DNA of 41,656 nucleotides from Neoconidiobolus thromboides FSU 785 (GCA_025603075.1 MU626428.1:1-41656), one strand, 5' to 3'. Shown: positions 1 to 10,875, numbered from the stretch's first letter. Notes: generated by a model from the sequence alone, not told the origin. Made by a program: numbers and translations.

Positions 1-56
1 CAAGGAAGGGAAATAACTACAATAATAGATATAATGACAATTATAACAACTACTAA
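1..56 (+). CDS. 3' end of an Asn/Tyr-rich protein (partial)
   Basis: One frame from base 3 reads 17 codons to a TAA at 54-56. Apart from the first few residues (Arg, Lys, Gly), nearly all are Asn or Tyr, with one more Arg and one Asp. Such an Asn/Tyr/Arg composition is typical of low-complexity tails of fungal RNA-binding proteins. The start lies outside the window, so function cannot be assigned. It would be convergent with the gene ending at 200. The reading is short and A+T-rich DNA can mimic it, so this is a tentative call. Confidence 0.4.
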   Translation, partial: RKGNNYNNRYNDNYNNY

Positions 57-199
57 ACTTCTTTCCTTACTAATTAACTATGATAATATAAAAACAAATA
101 AAATTATATCTAAATTTATTTTTTCAATAAAATCCATAACTTTTTGCTATAAAAAATTATTTTTTACTTAATGCTTTAACTTCTAACATCTATTAAACC

Positions 200-865
200 T
201 TATTTGGAGCCTTTATGAGTATCTATAACATCAAGTTGTTCATGACCTTGAGGTCCTTCAACTGGTATAGCAGTTCTTTGATTCTCATTTTTTACAGCTA
301 CTTTTGGAGGCTCTTGAGTTAGAGTATGAGTTTTATCAGTACTTCCAGTAGATTCCATGAAAGGCAAATGTAAATTATTAGTATAACCAGGTAGATTGAA
401 GGAACCGGTAATTGCATCCTTACAATGTAAAGAGTTAACGATTTCCCAATGGACATGTAATAACCCCTGTAAGTCACCTTTTTTTAATATTCTAAATGTA
501 TCACTGTTAACATCTAATCCTTTTCCGCCTTTATCTAAAGCCATAATAAAATGATAATTGGATGGGTCTGTTGTTGGATGGATTTTTAAACAGGTACCGC
601 ATTCATGGAGCTCTAAACCCTGAACTGCAGTAACCATTGATATATTATAATTACTTGCAGGGACTTCACAGTATACCGGATTGATATCTAATGCAGCACG
701 CTGTAATCTATATTCATGATAACTTACTTCTTGATTCCCAGATAGTAGACCACCAGCAAGGATGATTGATAAATTTAAATAGAGGAATAAAAAAATGGTC
801 AACATTTTAATTGTATTTTTATTTTTTTGTTTTATTAAAAAACTTGAAGCTCTTTTATATTTCAT
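200..865 (-). CDS. Secreted RlpA-like/expansin-like double-psi beta-barrel protein
   Basis: This is a single-exon frame of 221 codons. A strongly hydrophobic stretch (about residues 21-38) follows Met21 (ATG at 803-805). A start at Met21 would give a classic signal peptide, and the upstream Met1 would add a basic leader of 20 residues. The body (about 60-155) carries the signature of a small fungal double-psi beta-barrel: a CGTC motif near the N-terminal half, then GGKGLDV followed by the helix NSDTF, then HVHWEIV just before a last Cys. In the family, related proteins (expansin-like, barwin-like, RlpA-like) act at cell walls outside the cell. The Asp of the expansin catalytic site is not clearly identifiable, so enzymatic activity is not claimed. 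The C-terminal 60 residues are Thr/Gln/Pro-rich and probably disordered. The fold is inferred from motif order only, and the choice of start is open. Confidence 0.6.
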   Translation of the reverse strand: MKYKRASSFLIKQKNKNTIKMLTIFLFLYLNLSIILAGGLLSGNQEVSYHEYRLQRAALDINPVYCEVPASNYNISMVTAVQGLELHECGTCLKIHPTTDPSNYHFIMALDKGGKGLDVNSDTFRILKKGDLQGLLHVHWEIVNSLHCKDAITGSFNLPGYTNNLHLPFMESTGSTDKTHTLTQEPPKVAVKNENQRTAIPVEGPQGHEQLDVIDTHKGSK

Positions 866-3477
866 TTCAACCTCTTTCTAATATTTGTTGTTTTCATTAT
901 CTTTAACATCTTCAAACATTATTTAACATATTATTTACTTTATTTGATTTTAAACCAATTAAATTAAGTTTTTGAAATTATTTTGTTTATGAGATTTACC
1001 TTATTTTGTAAATAAACAATCTGAGCTATGAAACTGAATTTAAAAATGATTTTTTTAAAATATTTTTTCATCCAGCATAAATATGTCAAATAGGCACTTT
1101 ATGCTATACGTAAATTTAAAGCTCAATATATATTATTTATTACAATAATCTTCGCTTTTATTGTCATTTTCTATATATTTTACTTTAAACTATAGGATCA
1201 TTGCTTTGAATTGTTACTATTGAGGCAGGAGTCCGTAAGTTGGAGGCTATCCTAATACTTTATCATTCAAAGTTAATACTATTTAATATTTTTTTAAATT
1301 ACGTATCGTCTTTACTGCAAGTTAATTTATGAATTTATTTTCTAACCACCCACATCCTGGCTGAAGATTTTGGACTCAAATACCTAACCTCATCATTTAA
1401 TAAAACTCTATATTAGTTAATTAGAAAATCAATAGGTAAGTAAATAAAGTTTAGATGATAATTATAGAAGTAACTACATACTCTATAGTAGCTTATTGTT
1501 ATACTTGAGTCTTTTCAGTATATTTAAACCATTTGTATTTTAGAATTATTGATTTGAAATAAAAAAAACACTTATATACAAGCAATTCTAATAAAGCTGA
1601 TTTTAAATTAGTTAACATAATTTGATTTCGTAACGTTGTCATACAAAACCTTCCCATACTCAAAGCGATAGTTTGTATCCGAAATTAATTTATATTATTA
1701 CTCAGTTTAATATAGCAAGTCTCAGCGTTTATGCTATCAAATGAACCCTCCCAAGTTTAACTTTATTATTATTAACTCAACTTGATCACTTATTTAATTA
1801 GTTTTAAATTATATAATTGTATCGTAAGTTATTTGTTATTTAAAGCATTTATTATTTACTATTTGTAGAAATAGTCTTTATTAAAATAGTCTACTTATAA
1901 AACCGGATTTATGAATTTTAATTCTGCCTCAAAAAAAACCTCCTAAAAACTCAAACATGTAAACAAATTTAGAAATTAAACATCATATACTATACATTAA
2001 AATTAATATAAACATTCACTTAAAAATAGTTCAAGCAATCAATGTATTCAGTGAGCTTAACTATATACGAATAATATAAAGATTGATACAAAAACATTTC
2101 GTTTTTTTTTAGTATTTTTGTTCCTTTTTTTCGTTCATATCTTTTTGTAAGATTTAAACTGCCTACATTGTTAACATGCAATTAAAAAGTAAAATTCCGT
2201 CTTACTTAATCTTATGATTGGAGCATATGATTTTCTAAGAGCTTAATCATATTCCTTAATAGTTAAAGAATTCATTTAATCTTAAAAGCAAAATAAAATA
2301 TATAGTGATTTTTTAAGAGATATCCTATTAATTATATTACATTTTAAACTATCTAGATTTACTATAGTTATTGTTAAACTTGAATCGTGAATTAGTTTTT
2401 ATTTTTTCCGTATTTGTTTTTAATTTATTAATAAACTTTGTTTTAGTTAGAGCTTAAATTTAATAAGATTATTTGTGATGTCACTAGGTAATATAAACAA
2501 CCCATTTTCCCATAACCCCAATAAGTTTAGTTTCAAGAATTCAATCTTATTGCTATGACGTAAAACTAGTGATGGTATTGATACGAATGATAAGATTCTT
2601 TTATATTTACGTTTGTATCTATATATTTATATTATTAATATGATATACAAAATGCTTGGTTTAATAATAAAAGCTGAGGATATATTCTACCGCAATCGTC
2701 ATAAAATTTTTCAATTTATTTATATCAGAGTACTTGCTGAGCTTTTTATAAATATATAGGCTTAATAAACTTTTAAGCCTTGAAGCTTAGATTTGAACAT
2801 CTATAAAATAAATGACCTCATCACCTTTCTCTCACTTGCTTTAATTAGTATCTTAAACAGGAACATTTGCTTCGAATCCGTCATGTGCTTAACAGTTGGA
2901 ATTAATCGACAAATTCATTTAATAACTAACCAATTGATTTCGTAGTATATTAATATTGCCTACCTCATCACTTTATGTAAAGGAACAAGTTATTCCAAAA
3001 TTTTATGTAAAATTTTTAGCTGTTTCTATATTAAGTAGATTTGGCATAACAATCATTAATTTGGAAGCCAAATATTACTTCATAAACTGTTCAAGGTTAC
3101 TCATGCTGGAATGTGGTTCGACCCTTAAGCCAATAAAATACTATCTATATGGTAATATTATGATTAGCAGTAATCTATTTGCTAATTTTCGATGAATAAC
3201 AGAAGAACAGGTGGGGTGAATAAAAGTCCGTATTAACAAATCAATATAAATATATAGAATTAAAGTACATGCCATTAGACGCAATTTTATTAGAATTGAC
3301 AAATAAAAAGTGGTGCTAGCTATATTACTTTCTCCACAAGATTCTAGTTAGAGTGAAATATAAATGGAACATGATCTGACACTTTTTTAATTTTTAATAC
3401 TATTACATCTATCATTAGTTAGATTATCACTTTTTGGATCATCATATCCTTTCTACATCTTAATCTTTTAAAAACTA
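866..3477. other. Intergenic region, no gene seen
   Basis: About 2.6 kb of A+T-rich DNA lies between two divergently oriented genes, the barrel protein (-) and the bZIP (+). I see no conserved protein reading, no tRNA with both A and B boxes and no copy of the 100-bp foldback element. A 79-codon open frame at 2956-3195 has no recognisable domain or coding-like bias. Confidence 0.6.
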
Positions 3478-3969
3478 ATGGTTTATACATCTAACCCATT
3501 TAATTATCAACATTCTACTATGAGCCAATCCAGTGACAAAAGAGAGCATCCCCTTCGTAACGAAATTCATTATGAAAACAAAGGGGCCTATCCATTAACC
3601 CGTGGCGACTCTATGGCTTCTGATAATAGCTCAAATCAAGATTCATATCAAGGTGGTCAAAACGAAGACTATGATGCTGAAGGCCCTTTAGGATACGAGA
3701 ATAATAAGGGCGTTAAAAAACGCCACGTAACCAACCTTGCTCCAGAAGAAAAACGTCAACGTCGACTTATGCGTAATCGAGTAGCTGCAAAAGAATGTCG
3801 TAGAAAGAAGAAACTCTATGTCGAAGAATTAGAGCGCAAAGCTGAGATGCTAGAAATACAAAACCAAAGACTTAATTTTGAACTTAAGGAACTCAATGCT
3901 AAACTTACCTTAGGTCTCATGAGATATCAAGTTATTCATGGAGTTAAACTTCCAAGGAACATAGCTTAA
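3478..3969 (+). CDS. bZIP transcription factor, ATF/CREB type
   Basis: This is a single-exon gene of 163 codons. The first 85 residues are polar and acidic (Ser, Asn, Asp, Gly) and look disordered. A basic region at about 91-112 contains NRVAAKECRRKKK, fitting the family rule N-x2-A-A-x2-C-R (Asn100, Ala103, Ala104, Cys107, Arg108). The Cys and the following RRKKK/Y-V-E-x-L are typical of the CREB/ATF subgroup rather than AP-1. Exactly ten residues after Arg108 begins a leucine zipper with Leu118, Leu125, Leu132 and Leu139 in perfect heptads. It should bind DNA in the nucleus as a dimer at CRE-like sites; the targets are unknown. The first ATG is used; a second at codon 15 would not affect the domain. 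No kinase-inducible domain is evident. Confidence 0.9.
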   Translation: MVYTSNPFNYQHSTMSQSSDKREHPLRNEIHYENKGAYPLTRGDSMASDNSSNQDSYQGGQNEDYDAEGPLGYENNKGVKKRHVTNLAPEEKRQRRLMRNRVAAKECRRKKKLYVEELERKAEMLEIQNQRLNFELKELNAKLTLGLMRYQVIHGVKLPRNIA

Positions 3970-5202
3970 GCTATATAGACTAATACTAATTTATGCCTCG
4001 TTTTGTATCTATGCACCCTAATTATTCCCCTAATATTATAGAACTTGAATATTTAACTTTAATAAATAAAGCCTAGCGGCATTTTATATTAACTTATTAA
4101 TATTATTATATTTGTTATTTGATTAAACGTTTGATTAAATTGATTATTAAATAAATTTAGGATAAATATTTCAAAGCAGTTACATTTCGTGGAAATTTAA
4201 CTCTATTTTGACATAATTATAATGTTTTATGTAAAAATGTGTTTATTTTATCAAAAAATTAAGAATGACATTAGTTATAATATCCAAGTAGTAGTAAAAG
4301 ATCATTTTTATCTAATAAAATATTTTAGCCTCTATTATTAATATTAAATGAATTTAATATTATAAACCTTTACATTTATCATTTGTGTTATTACTATCAT
4401 CATCTTTATAATCTCAATATTAACTCACTCTCAATCATTTACGTTAATGATTGAACTAGTCTAAATACGATGTAACATTATTAATTTAACTAATAGCATG
4501 AAATTTAATTTATTTGAAAATTCTTGAATTGAATGAACAAGTCAATTCATTATAAAAGAGGAATTCAAATAAGCCGAGCTATTAAAAAACCCTTACAACT
4601 TCTATTATTGAAACTGACCCGTGTAGTAACTCAAGAGGGTTTTATTGATATTTACAAAGGAGATAGTATATTTATTACCACTATATGGAAATTACAATAT
4701 AAATAAATTTGTGGCATATTACTAATTATATTAGAATATTTTCCAAACTTCTTTGTTTATATTAGTAGTGTGATTTTTAACTCAAAATTTCTCTCTGAAA
4801 AAAAGGGGTAACAATTACAGAGTAAACCTGACGTATCTATTGACTATACTTGGACAACTTGGCAGAAAAAATTATAATAGCTTTTTAAATTTTTATAAAA
4901 AACAAAATGAGATGTATTAGGTATTTCCAAAAATAATTGCAAATGAACTATCAGGTACAGTAAAAAACTCAATAGACTTAATTTTCAATAATCAAGTTTA
5001 ATTGATCTTATAAAAAATCTAATTTATTAAATCAATAGCAAATACAAATTGTAATTTTTAATTTTAATTTTAATTTAAGAGTGATTATTTATTACAATCG
5101 ATATAATTAATAAACAGTATATTTTTCATTATATAAATCTTAAAAAAAGGCCATTTACTAGAGATGTTAAAAAATCAGAAAAGTTTATAATAAAGCAATA
5201 TT

Positions 5203-5300
5203 GAGGATGTATTTTTTTGTTTAAGAATTTTATTAAGAATTTTTCCACTTAAATAGCGCTTAAAAAATGGAAAAAATAATGAAATTAAAAAAACACTCCC
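5203..5300 (-). mobile_element. 100-bp foldback MITE, copy 1
   Basis: Reverse-orientation copy. It begins GAGGATGTATTTTTTT, has the internal motif CCACTTAAATAGCGCTTAAAA and ends ACACTCCC. The flanking tetranucleotides are TATT and ATTA, so the target duplication is not exact. 'Forward' for this family means the strand reading GATGTTTTTTTTGGCTTCAT at the left end. Confidence 0.8.
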
Positions 5301-5526
5301 ATTAATAATTATAGTTAAAACTTTAATTCATATAGAATTATAAAAAACTCATAGCTTTTATTTGATTTAAATTTTTTAAGTAAACGTTTGAAAATTATAA
5401 AAAAACAAAACTGTTTTTATACAAAATAATTGTAGATAATAATAAAAACTAGTATTAACATAATTTGAAATTAGTTTTTATTGAAAAAGGTGTTGTTAGA
5501 TATTTAATAAAATAAAAATAGCATTA

Positions 5527-5626
5527 GGAGGTGTTTTTTTTTGGCTTCATTACTTTTTCCATCTTTTAAGCACTATTTGAGCAGAAAGATTGTTAGTAAA
5601 TTTCTTAAACACAAAAATTTATCCCC
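5527..5626 (+). mobile_element. 100-bp foldback MITE, copy 2
   Basis: Forward copy from GGAGGTGTTTTTTTTTGG to TATCCCC. It is flanked on both sides by an exact ATTA duplication (5523-5526 and 5627-5630). The element has no coding capacity. The run-on open frame across it should not be annotated. Confidence 0.85.
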
Positions 5627-5996
5627 ATTATATATTAAAAAGTATTTATTTAGAGATTTATATAGTTTAAGAAGCAGTAGATTTAATAATAATAATAAAA
5701 TAGCTGATTCAAAAAAACAATCAGCCATATTATTTTTATAAAAGCAGTATTTATAGTTTAATAAAATAGTAATAAAAAGTCATAAATAATAATGAAAAAT
5801 ATAATAAGATAATTTGTTTTTATTAAAAAGCCTTGTAAACTACTTGGACTTAATAAACATTTTTTTGCTTAAAATTTTTCAAATTGTTCAAAAATAAGCT
5901 ATAAAAATGAAAATTGTACAAATTACACTACAATATGCTCAAATTCGATCTTTTTAGTAGTTTAAAATGGGCAATTAAGCATTTATTTTGAGATTA

Positions 5997-6092
5997 GACA
6001 AATGTATTTGTATTTAAGAATTTTACTAACAATTTTTCCACTCAAATAGTGTTTAAAAGATGGAGAAAGTAATGAGGCCAAAAAACATTCCC
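5997..6092 (-). mobile_element. 100-bp foldback MITE, copy 3 (diverged ends)
   Basis: Reverse copy with the intact core motif CCACTCAAATAGTGTTTAAAA and right end ACATTCCC. The left end (GACAAATG) has mutated. The flanks ATTA and ATAG differ, consistent with an older insertion. The exact left boundary is uncertain by a base or two. Confidence 0.75.
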
Positions 6093-6236
6093 ATAGATTA
6101 TTTAAAAAGCTAACTCCTAAAAGTCAGACAAAATGGCTCTTATAACTACTGTAACTTAATGTTTCTTTACTACTAATAGATTATAACTTTAATGATACAA
6201 GTGCCTTTTTTAAAGATTTGGCTAATAGATTAATCT

Positions 6237-6358
6237 GATTTGAAGGGGTGAATCAGTGCGAGTACCTAAACCGTTTGTCCAACTACTAACAATTAAGAAA
6301 AAATGCTACCAATCGGGTAAATGGTTTAGGTACTCGCACTAGTTTATGCCTTCAAATC
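6237..6358. repeat. 122-bp imperfect inverted repeat (foldback)
   Basis: Two arms of about 44 bases (6237-6280 and 6315-6358) are reverse complements with few mismatches. Both contain GTGCGAGTACCTAAACC, and the outer ends GATTTGAAGG pair with CCTTCAAATC. The spacer is about 34 bases. The arms are richer in G+C than the surroundings. The sequence is unrelated to the 100-bp family. No clear target duplication flanks it. It could be a solitary MITE or a structured RNA locus. Confidence 0.75.
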
Positions 6359-6500
6359 CGTATTGCCTTATTTTAACCTTGCATAAAAAGTCGACAAAAT
6401 AAAGAGATAAAAGGGATACATTAATATATCTAAGCAGCTATCTTTTAGATAGTGGGACCAAATGTCCAGTCTAAACCACAGCTTGAGGTGTAGGCAACTG

Positions 6501-6580
6501 TTTCATATTAATAATATAGTAAGCCTTACATTTCATATTAATAATATAACAAGAATTTATCTATACTTTATATTAATAAT
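6501..6580 (+). repeat. Short direct repeat, unit about 30 bp
   Basis: TTTCATATTAATAATATA occurs at 6501 and again at 6531 with a 30-base period. A diverged third unit (TTTATATTAATAATA) follows near 6568. This is an A+T-rich minisatellite with no gene. Confidence 0.65.
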
Positions 6581-6767
6581 ACAAAAAAGCATTATTTTTG
6601 TTTCTATTAATAGTATAATTAAAAAGTTTAATAGGCTTATAAAGTCTATCCTACTTTATATCTTTGATTGACCTACGTCAACTAACGGTTGTATAAGTAT
6701 AAATAGTAACTAAAATAGTCATTTCAATATAATTATAACTCTAAATACAACTATAACTGTTAGTCAA

Positions 6768-7487
6768 ATGGGATCGATTGGTGTAAGTTGAATACTATTT
6801 CACTTATTTTATTTTATTTACTCTATTTGATAGCGTTTATATGGTGCTCTAAACAATTCTCGAGTAAACAAATCTTTAGTAACTGCCAAAGTTAGTGGGG
6901 TTGAAATCGACTTTGACCCTAGCTTTCAATTTGGCGTAGATAATAAAACGCCCGAATACATTGCTAAATTTCCTTTAGGTCAAACGCCGGCCTTTGAAGG
7001 GAAAGATGGTACTTTATTAACTGAATCTGCTGCTGTTGCATTACATATTGCTTCCCAAAAGCAAAATAACCCGCTTTTAGGTAAGGATGTTAATGAACAC
7101 TCTAAAATTTTTCAATACATTTTCTTTGGTGAAACTTCTGTATTTCCTGCTTTCCTTCCGATCTTACTACCTCATATTGGGTTTGCTCCATATGATGAAA
7201 AAGCAGAAGCTCATCATTATCAGAATCTTGATCAACCATTAAGTTATCTCGATAAGGAATTGAAAGGAAAGCAATACTTGGTTGGAAATCATCTTACATT
7301 GGCAGATATCAACCTTTATTTTTGTTTGGATACTTTATATTCTGGCTTTTTTAGCTGTCAAGATCGTAATAGATATCAAAATTTGAGCAAGTACATTGAT
7401 TATATTGGTAATTTACCAGAAATTAGGGAAGTTACTAGTGGGATTTCATATGCCGAAGCTCGTCCTAAATATACTTTAAAGGTTTAG
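6768..7487 (+). CDS. GST-like protein of the eEF1B-gamma class (GST domain only)
   Basis: There are two coding exons. Exon 1 is 6768-6782 (ATG GGA TCG ATT GGT). A 51-nt intron follows (6783-6833, GTAAGT...ATAG), then exon 2 at 6834-7487, giving 222 residues. The joined start MGSIG-RLYGALNNSRVNK matches the thioredoxin-fold start of eEF1B-gamma/theta-like GSTs. It is followed by FGVDNKTPEYIAKFPLGQTPAFEG with the cis-Pro and by LLTESAAVALHIA, the glutathione gamma-glutamyl-binding turn (E-S). The all-helical half holds YLVGNHLTLADINLY, the N-capping box of the GST C-terminal domain. True eEF1B-gamma continues with a Lys-rich linker and a C-terminal EF1G domain of about 160 residues. Here a stop follows directly after the GST fold, so it is either a stand-alone GST or a truncated paralogue. 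The tiny first exon is inferred, but frame, splice sites and homology agree. Confidence 0.85.
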
Positions 7488-9166
7488 TAAGGGTTTATAA
7501 CAAATAAATTCAACCTTTATTTATATCTGAATTTTTGTTTATATACAATCATTACTTATCATAGGATTTCCAATAGTATTTGGTGGTGATGTTTTTTTTG
7601 GCTTCATCATTTTTTCCATCTTTTAAGCTCTATTTGAGTGGAAAAATTGTTAGTAAAATTCTTAAACACAGAAATACATCCCCATTTATTAAAAAATATA
7701 AAGTGTTTATATATATATATTTAAATTCTATTTAAAATTATTACATAAGGCTTCCTCATAAGTAACGTTGACTTTTTTGATGAGAAATTAATGGTGAAGG
7801 TATATAATCTGAATATCAGAGTATTTTTTACTTTTAAATCATTTTTGCTATTGCAAATAGCAACTTAGCCAAAAAACCAGCATTGCTTATAAGAAGCCCT
7901 TATAGTTTGAATGTAGTGTTTTTCATTGAAGTACCTAACTAGGAAATATTTCAATCTAAAAACGTAAAAAATGGAAAGGCACTGGGAAGGGAAAGACATT
8001 CCCACATTTTTAAGCCTTAAGGTTGGAATTTTATTAAATACAAACTATAGCTTCATTTAATATTACTTGGTATTTAAAAAACCAAAGAAAGCTTATGACC
8101 AGTTTACATGGAAACTTGTTTATAAACGACAGATGAATTAAATCACTCAATGTGCAATTTGAATTATGGAGATTTTATGGAGTTTAGGTAAAATGTAGAC
8201 AGAATAACAAGAAAAACTACTTGTAGAAATAGCTCTGTATAATTTATTCACATAAGATAAATTCTTTATTGAAATAAGTGTGAAGAGAGCTAATGTAAAA
8301 TAATAATTTTTTGGCTATTACTTCTCTTTATATGTATTATAATTATCAATATAAATTAGAGTAAAATAGAACCAGTTTTAGGCTAATTATAATATTTTTA
8401 TTATGATTTTTTTAAATGGTTTGAAATTAAGTATCAAATATTTTTAAAGCACATGTTTAACAAGAGTGTTCATGATATTAAACAGTACTTTTAAAATTTT
8501 TGACTAAAAGTTTAAAATCGATGGAAAATCGAAATGTAAAATCATAGAATTACACATAACTCCTATTAACTATGTTTTTGTATTATTTTTCAAATAATAC
8601 ATATTAAAATTGGCCTATTTAATAAATAAAATAGTTTTAGCCACCTTACAAAACTTACACTTTTTCAATTTTGCTATAGCATTAAATCAATACTAACTAT
8701 CTGATTTAACTCTATATATTAATTTTAAGCCTCCAAAATCGAATATTAGATAATTAAATCTCGATGCTCACTTTGTTCGATTTTAACAAAAAGACCATTA
8801 TAAAAGCAATGCTTTATTTTTTGCATCATTGATTGAGGATGTTACCTAAAAAAGAAATTTCCAGGCAAATAGTTTGTGCTCGATTATCAAATTGGATCAC
8901 TTTTTTATCGTTTTAAAATTGGTCCTATTTTCAAGGGAAGTTTTAGTTAATGTTAGAAATAAAAAGGTAAAAATAAACTTTAAGATAGGAATCGATCTAT
9001 TAAATAAGCATTATCGATTTGGAGTATTAATATTCATTAGAGAATAAACTTAAAATTTAAAAGCATATAAATAGGCTGACTTTATCTTTTATTTAATTTT
9101 TTAATTTGTTTATTTTAATTTCCATTCTAAGTGTACCCAAAGTTTATTTAATATATATTATACTCC
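7488..9166. other. Intergenic region with one mobile element
   Basis: Foldback element copy 4 is at 7582-7683, just 95 bases after the GST-like stop codon. Beyond it I see no gene or structured RNA. A stretch near 8880-8930 weakly resembles one near 5935-5975, perhaps old repeat debris. Confidence 0.55.
7582..7683 (+). mobile_element. 100-bp foldback MITE, copy 4
   Basis: Forward copy from GGTGGTGATGTTTTTTTTGG to TACATCCCC, with an exact ATTT duplication on each side (7578-7581, 7684-7687). The left end has three extra bases. It lies in the immediate 3' flank of the GST-like gene and so could fall within its 3' UTR. Confidence 0.85.
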
Positions 9167-10462
9167 ATGTCAATTATTACTCGTTCAAAAGCAAGACAAA
9201 TAAGATCCGATCATGTCTATTATCAATCACTATGCTCTCTTATCGAGCAAACCTTTTTATGTCAAAAATGCTCAACCCTTTTAACAAACCCAATAACGCT
9301 TAATTGTGGTCATTCAATATGTACATCTTGTGTTTCTAATACCGAAACTAAACTAATAAAATGCCCTGCCTCAGATTGTTCAATAGAAACCAGTATTAAA
9401 GATATATCATTAGATGTTATTTTGTCCAAACTTATTGACTTATTTAAACAGTGGAAGCAAGAATTCACATTACATTCTCAACAGATGCATTTAACAAACA
9501 TTAATGAATTAATGTTACCAGAGTTAGAATGCCAACTATGTTTTAATTTATTACTGAATCCTACTACTTCAAGTTGTGGACACACTTTATGTAAACAATG
9601 TTTTGTTAGAAGCTTAGATTACAATGACAGCTGTCCAGTATGTAGGAAAAAATTACCAAGTTATACTAACCTACTAAATCATTCAATAAATCATTCAATC
9701 CAAACTTTAACTGAAAAATTATATCCGGAAATAGTAGCCCAAAGAAAACTTTCACTTAAAGAAGAATTACAAAACTTAGTTGAAGAAACACCTTTATTTA
9801 TATGCAGTTTAGTGTTTCCAAAGATGCCTTGCTATTTACATATATTTGAACCAAGGTATAGACTAATGATCCGAAGATGTATGGAATCTTCTAGGCAAAG
9901 ATTTGGAATCGTGCTACATGTTAATAGAGCAGTCGGATTTCATGAATACGGAACAATGTTAGAAGCAAGAAACATTGAAGTCTTACCAGATGGTAGATAT
10001 TTATTAGATGCAGTAGGTAGTTTTCGATTTCGAATCATTGAAAGAGGGGTAAGAGATGGGTATAATGTTGGTAAAATCGAAAGGATAGATGACGAAGATG
10101 AAATTGAGGATATTGAACAGCAAATGGAATCCCCAGATCAATGTCAATCAGATATCTCGGAAGAGGATCCTTCAAAAATGAGTATCTCAGAATTGCAACA
10201 AGAGTGTACTCGATTCGTTGAAGCGTTGAAAAGTGGTTCTGCTCCTTGGCTTTTCCAAAGATTGAATGCCACTGTTGGTCCTATGCCATCAGATCCTTCT
10301 GATTTTACTTTTTGGATAGCTTCTATAATTCCCCTCGATGAGCAAGAAAAATATGAAATATTACCTATTACATCAGTCAAAAAACGATTTATTATTGTGC
10401 TCAAATGGATACGCCGTTTAAGTGAACAATGGTGGTTTGATCGTATGTGCACTATGATGTAG
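9167..10462 (+). CDS. Double-RING, LON substrate-binding domain protein (LONRF-like E3 candidate)
   Basis: This is a single-exon gene of 431 codons. The first RING-like finger is at residues 32-71 (C32, C35, C47-x-H49, C52, C55, C66, C71). A second, standard C3HC4 RING is at 122-159 (C122, C125, C137-G-H139, C142, C145, C156-P-V-C159). From about 207 to the end runs a Lon N-terminal (LON/PUA-like) domain starting PLFICSLVFPKMPCYLHIFEPRYRLM, its most conserved block. In the family (animal LONRF1-3) this RING plus LON arrangement marks ubiquitin E3 ligases acting on damaged proteins. The ATP-dependent protease half of Lon is absent, as expected. Unlike animal LONRFs, no TPR repeats lie between the fingers, only about 50 residues. 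The acidic insert at about 303-340 (DDEDEIEDIEQQ...) is probably a disordered loop. Cytosolic E3 activity is inferred. Confidence 0.92.
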   Translation: MSIITRSKARQIRSDHVYYQSLCSLIEQTFLCQKCSTLLTNPITLNCGHSICTSCVSNTETKLIKCPASDCSIETSIKDISLDVILSKLIDLFKQWKQEFTLHSQQMHLTNINELMLPELECQLCFNLLLNPTTSSCGHTLCKQCFVRSLDYNDSCPVCRKKLPSYTNLLNHSINHSIQTLTEKLYPEIVAQRKLSLKEELQNLVEETPLFICSLVFPKMPCYLHIFEPRYRLMIRRCMESSRQRFGIVLHVNRAVGFHEYGTMLEARNIEVLPDGRYLLDAVGSFRFRIIERGVRDGYNVGKIERIDDEDEIEDIEQQMESPDQCQSDISEEDPSKMSISELQQECTRFVEALKSGSAPWLFQRLNATVGPMPSDPSDFTFWIASIIPLDEQEKYEILPITSVKKRFIIVLKWIRRLSEQWWFDRMCTMM

Positions 10463-10763
10463 TATAGCTTTTTTTAAAAATAAAATTGATTTTAATACTT
10501 ATTGCCTTTTTAACCATTAAGCTGTTGAATCATGAGAATAACTCATGGAATTTTAAATGGTTCTTTATTTGTTACTGCCGGTCTTTTTAAAAAATCTTTT
10601 TTGAAAGGAAAACATGCTTATGCTTACACGAAAGTTGAATTGTTATATTTGAGATAAAGTTCTTATATTACATTTTAAAAATAGTATTATTAAAATTAAA
10701 TCACTTGCTATCATTAATATTAAAAATTATACTGTCATTTCAAATTTTAAATTGTATTATAGT

Positions 10764-10875
10764 TCGGGTTGGATACTAAAAGAAATTTGAAGTTGAATTT
10801 ACTGGCAGTGGAATCAAAATTAGGAAACTTTTGAGCAATACTTTTGTTACTTTTTAGCAGCTTAAAATTTAAAAG
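10764..10875 (+). repeat. Old dispersed repeat, copy A
   Basis: This segment shares an ordered series of blocks with 16916-17025: GGGTTG, then AGAAATTTG, then AGTTGAATTT, then an exact 18-base match AGCAGCTTAAAATTTAAA. The blocks differ in spacing, as expected of diverged copies with indels. There is no protein reading. Confidence 0.4.

Larger units (their letters stand above)
3970..6767. other. Gene-free, repeat-bearing region
   Basis: There is no convincing gene here. The stretch holds three copies of the 100-bp foldback element (5203-5300, 5527-5626, about 5997-6092), the 122-bp inverted repeat at 6237-6358 and a short direct repeat at 6501-6580. The open frame at 5541-5741 is made largely of the mobile element and is not a gene. 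Confidence 0.6.

Noticed and set aside
3100-3135. GGTTCGACCC resembling a tRNA B box
   Set aside because: The flanking bases do not form a T stem or acceptor stem, and no A box lies at the right distance.
2956-3195. 79-codon open frame on the + strand
   Set aside because: No domain, no coding-like composition, isolated in A+T-rich intergenic DNA.
5541-5741. 66-codon open frame starting near an element end
   Set aside because: Its first half is foldback copy 2; the same 'protein' appears at other copies only because the element is repeated.
10144-10452. 102-codon open frame antisense to the LON domain
   Set aside because: Shadow of a strongly supported gene on the other strand.
10531-10547. 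Hairpin CATGAG-AATAA-CTCATG after the LON-RING gene
   Set aside because: A 6-bp stem is expected by chance in a window this long, and intrinsic terminators do not apply to a Pol II gene.
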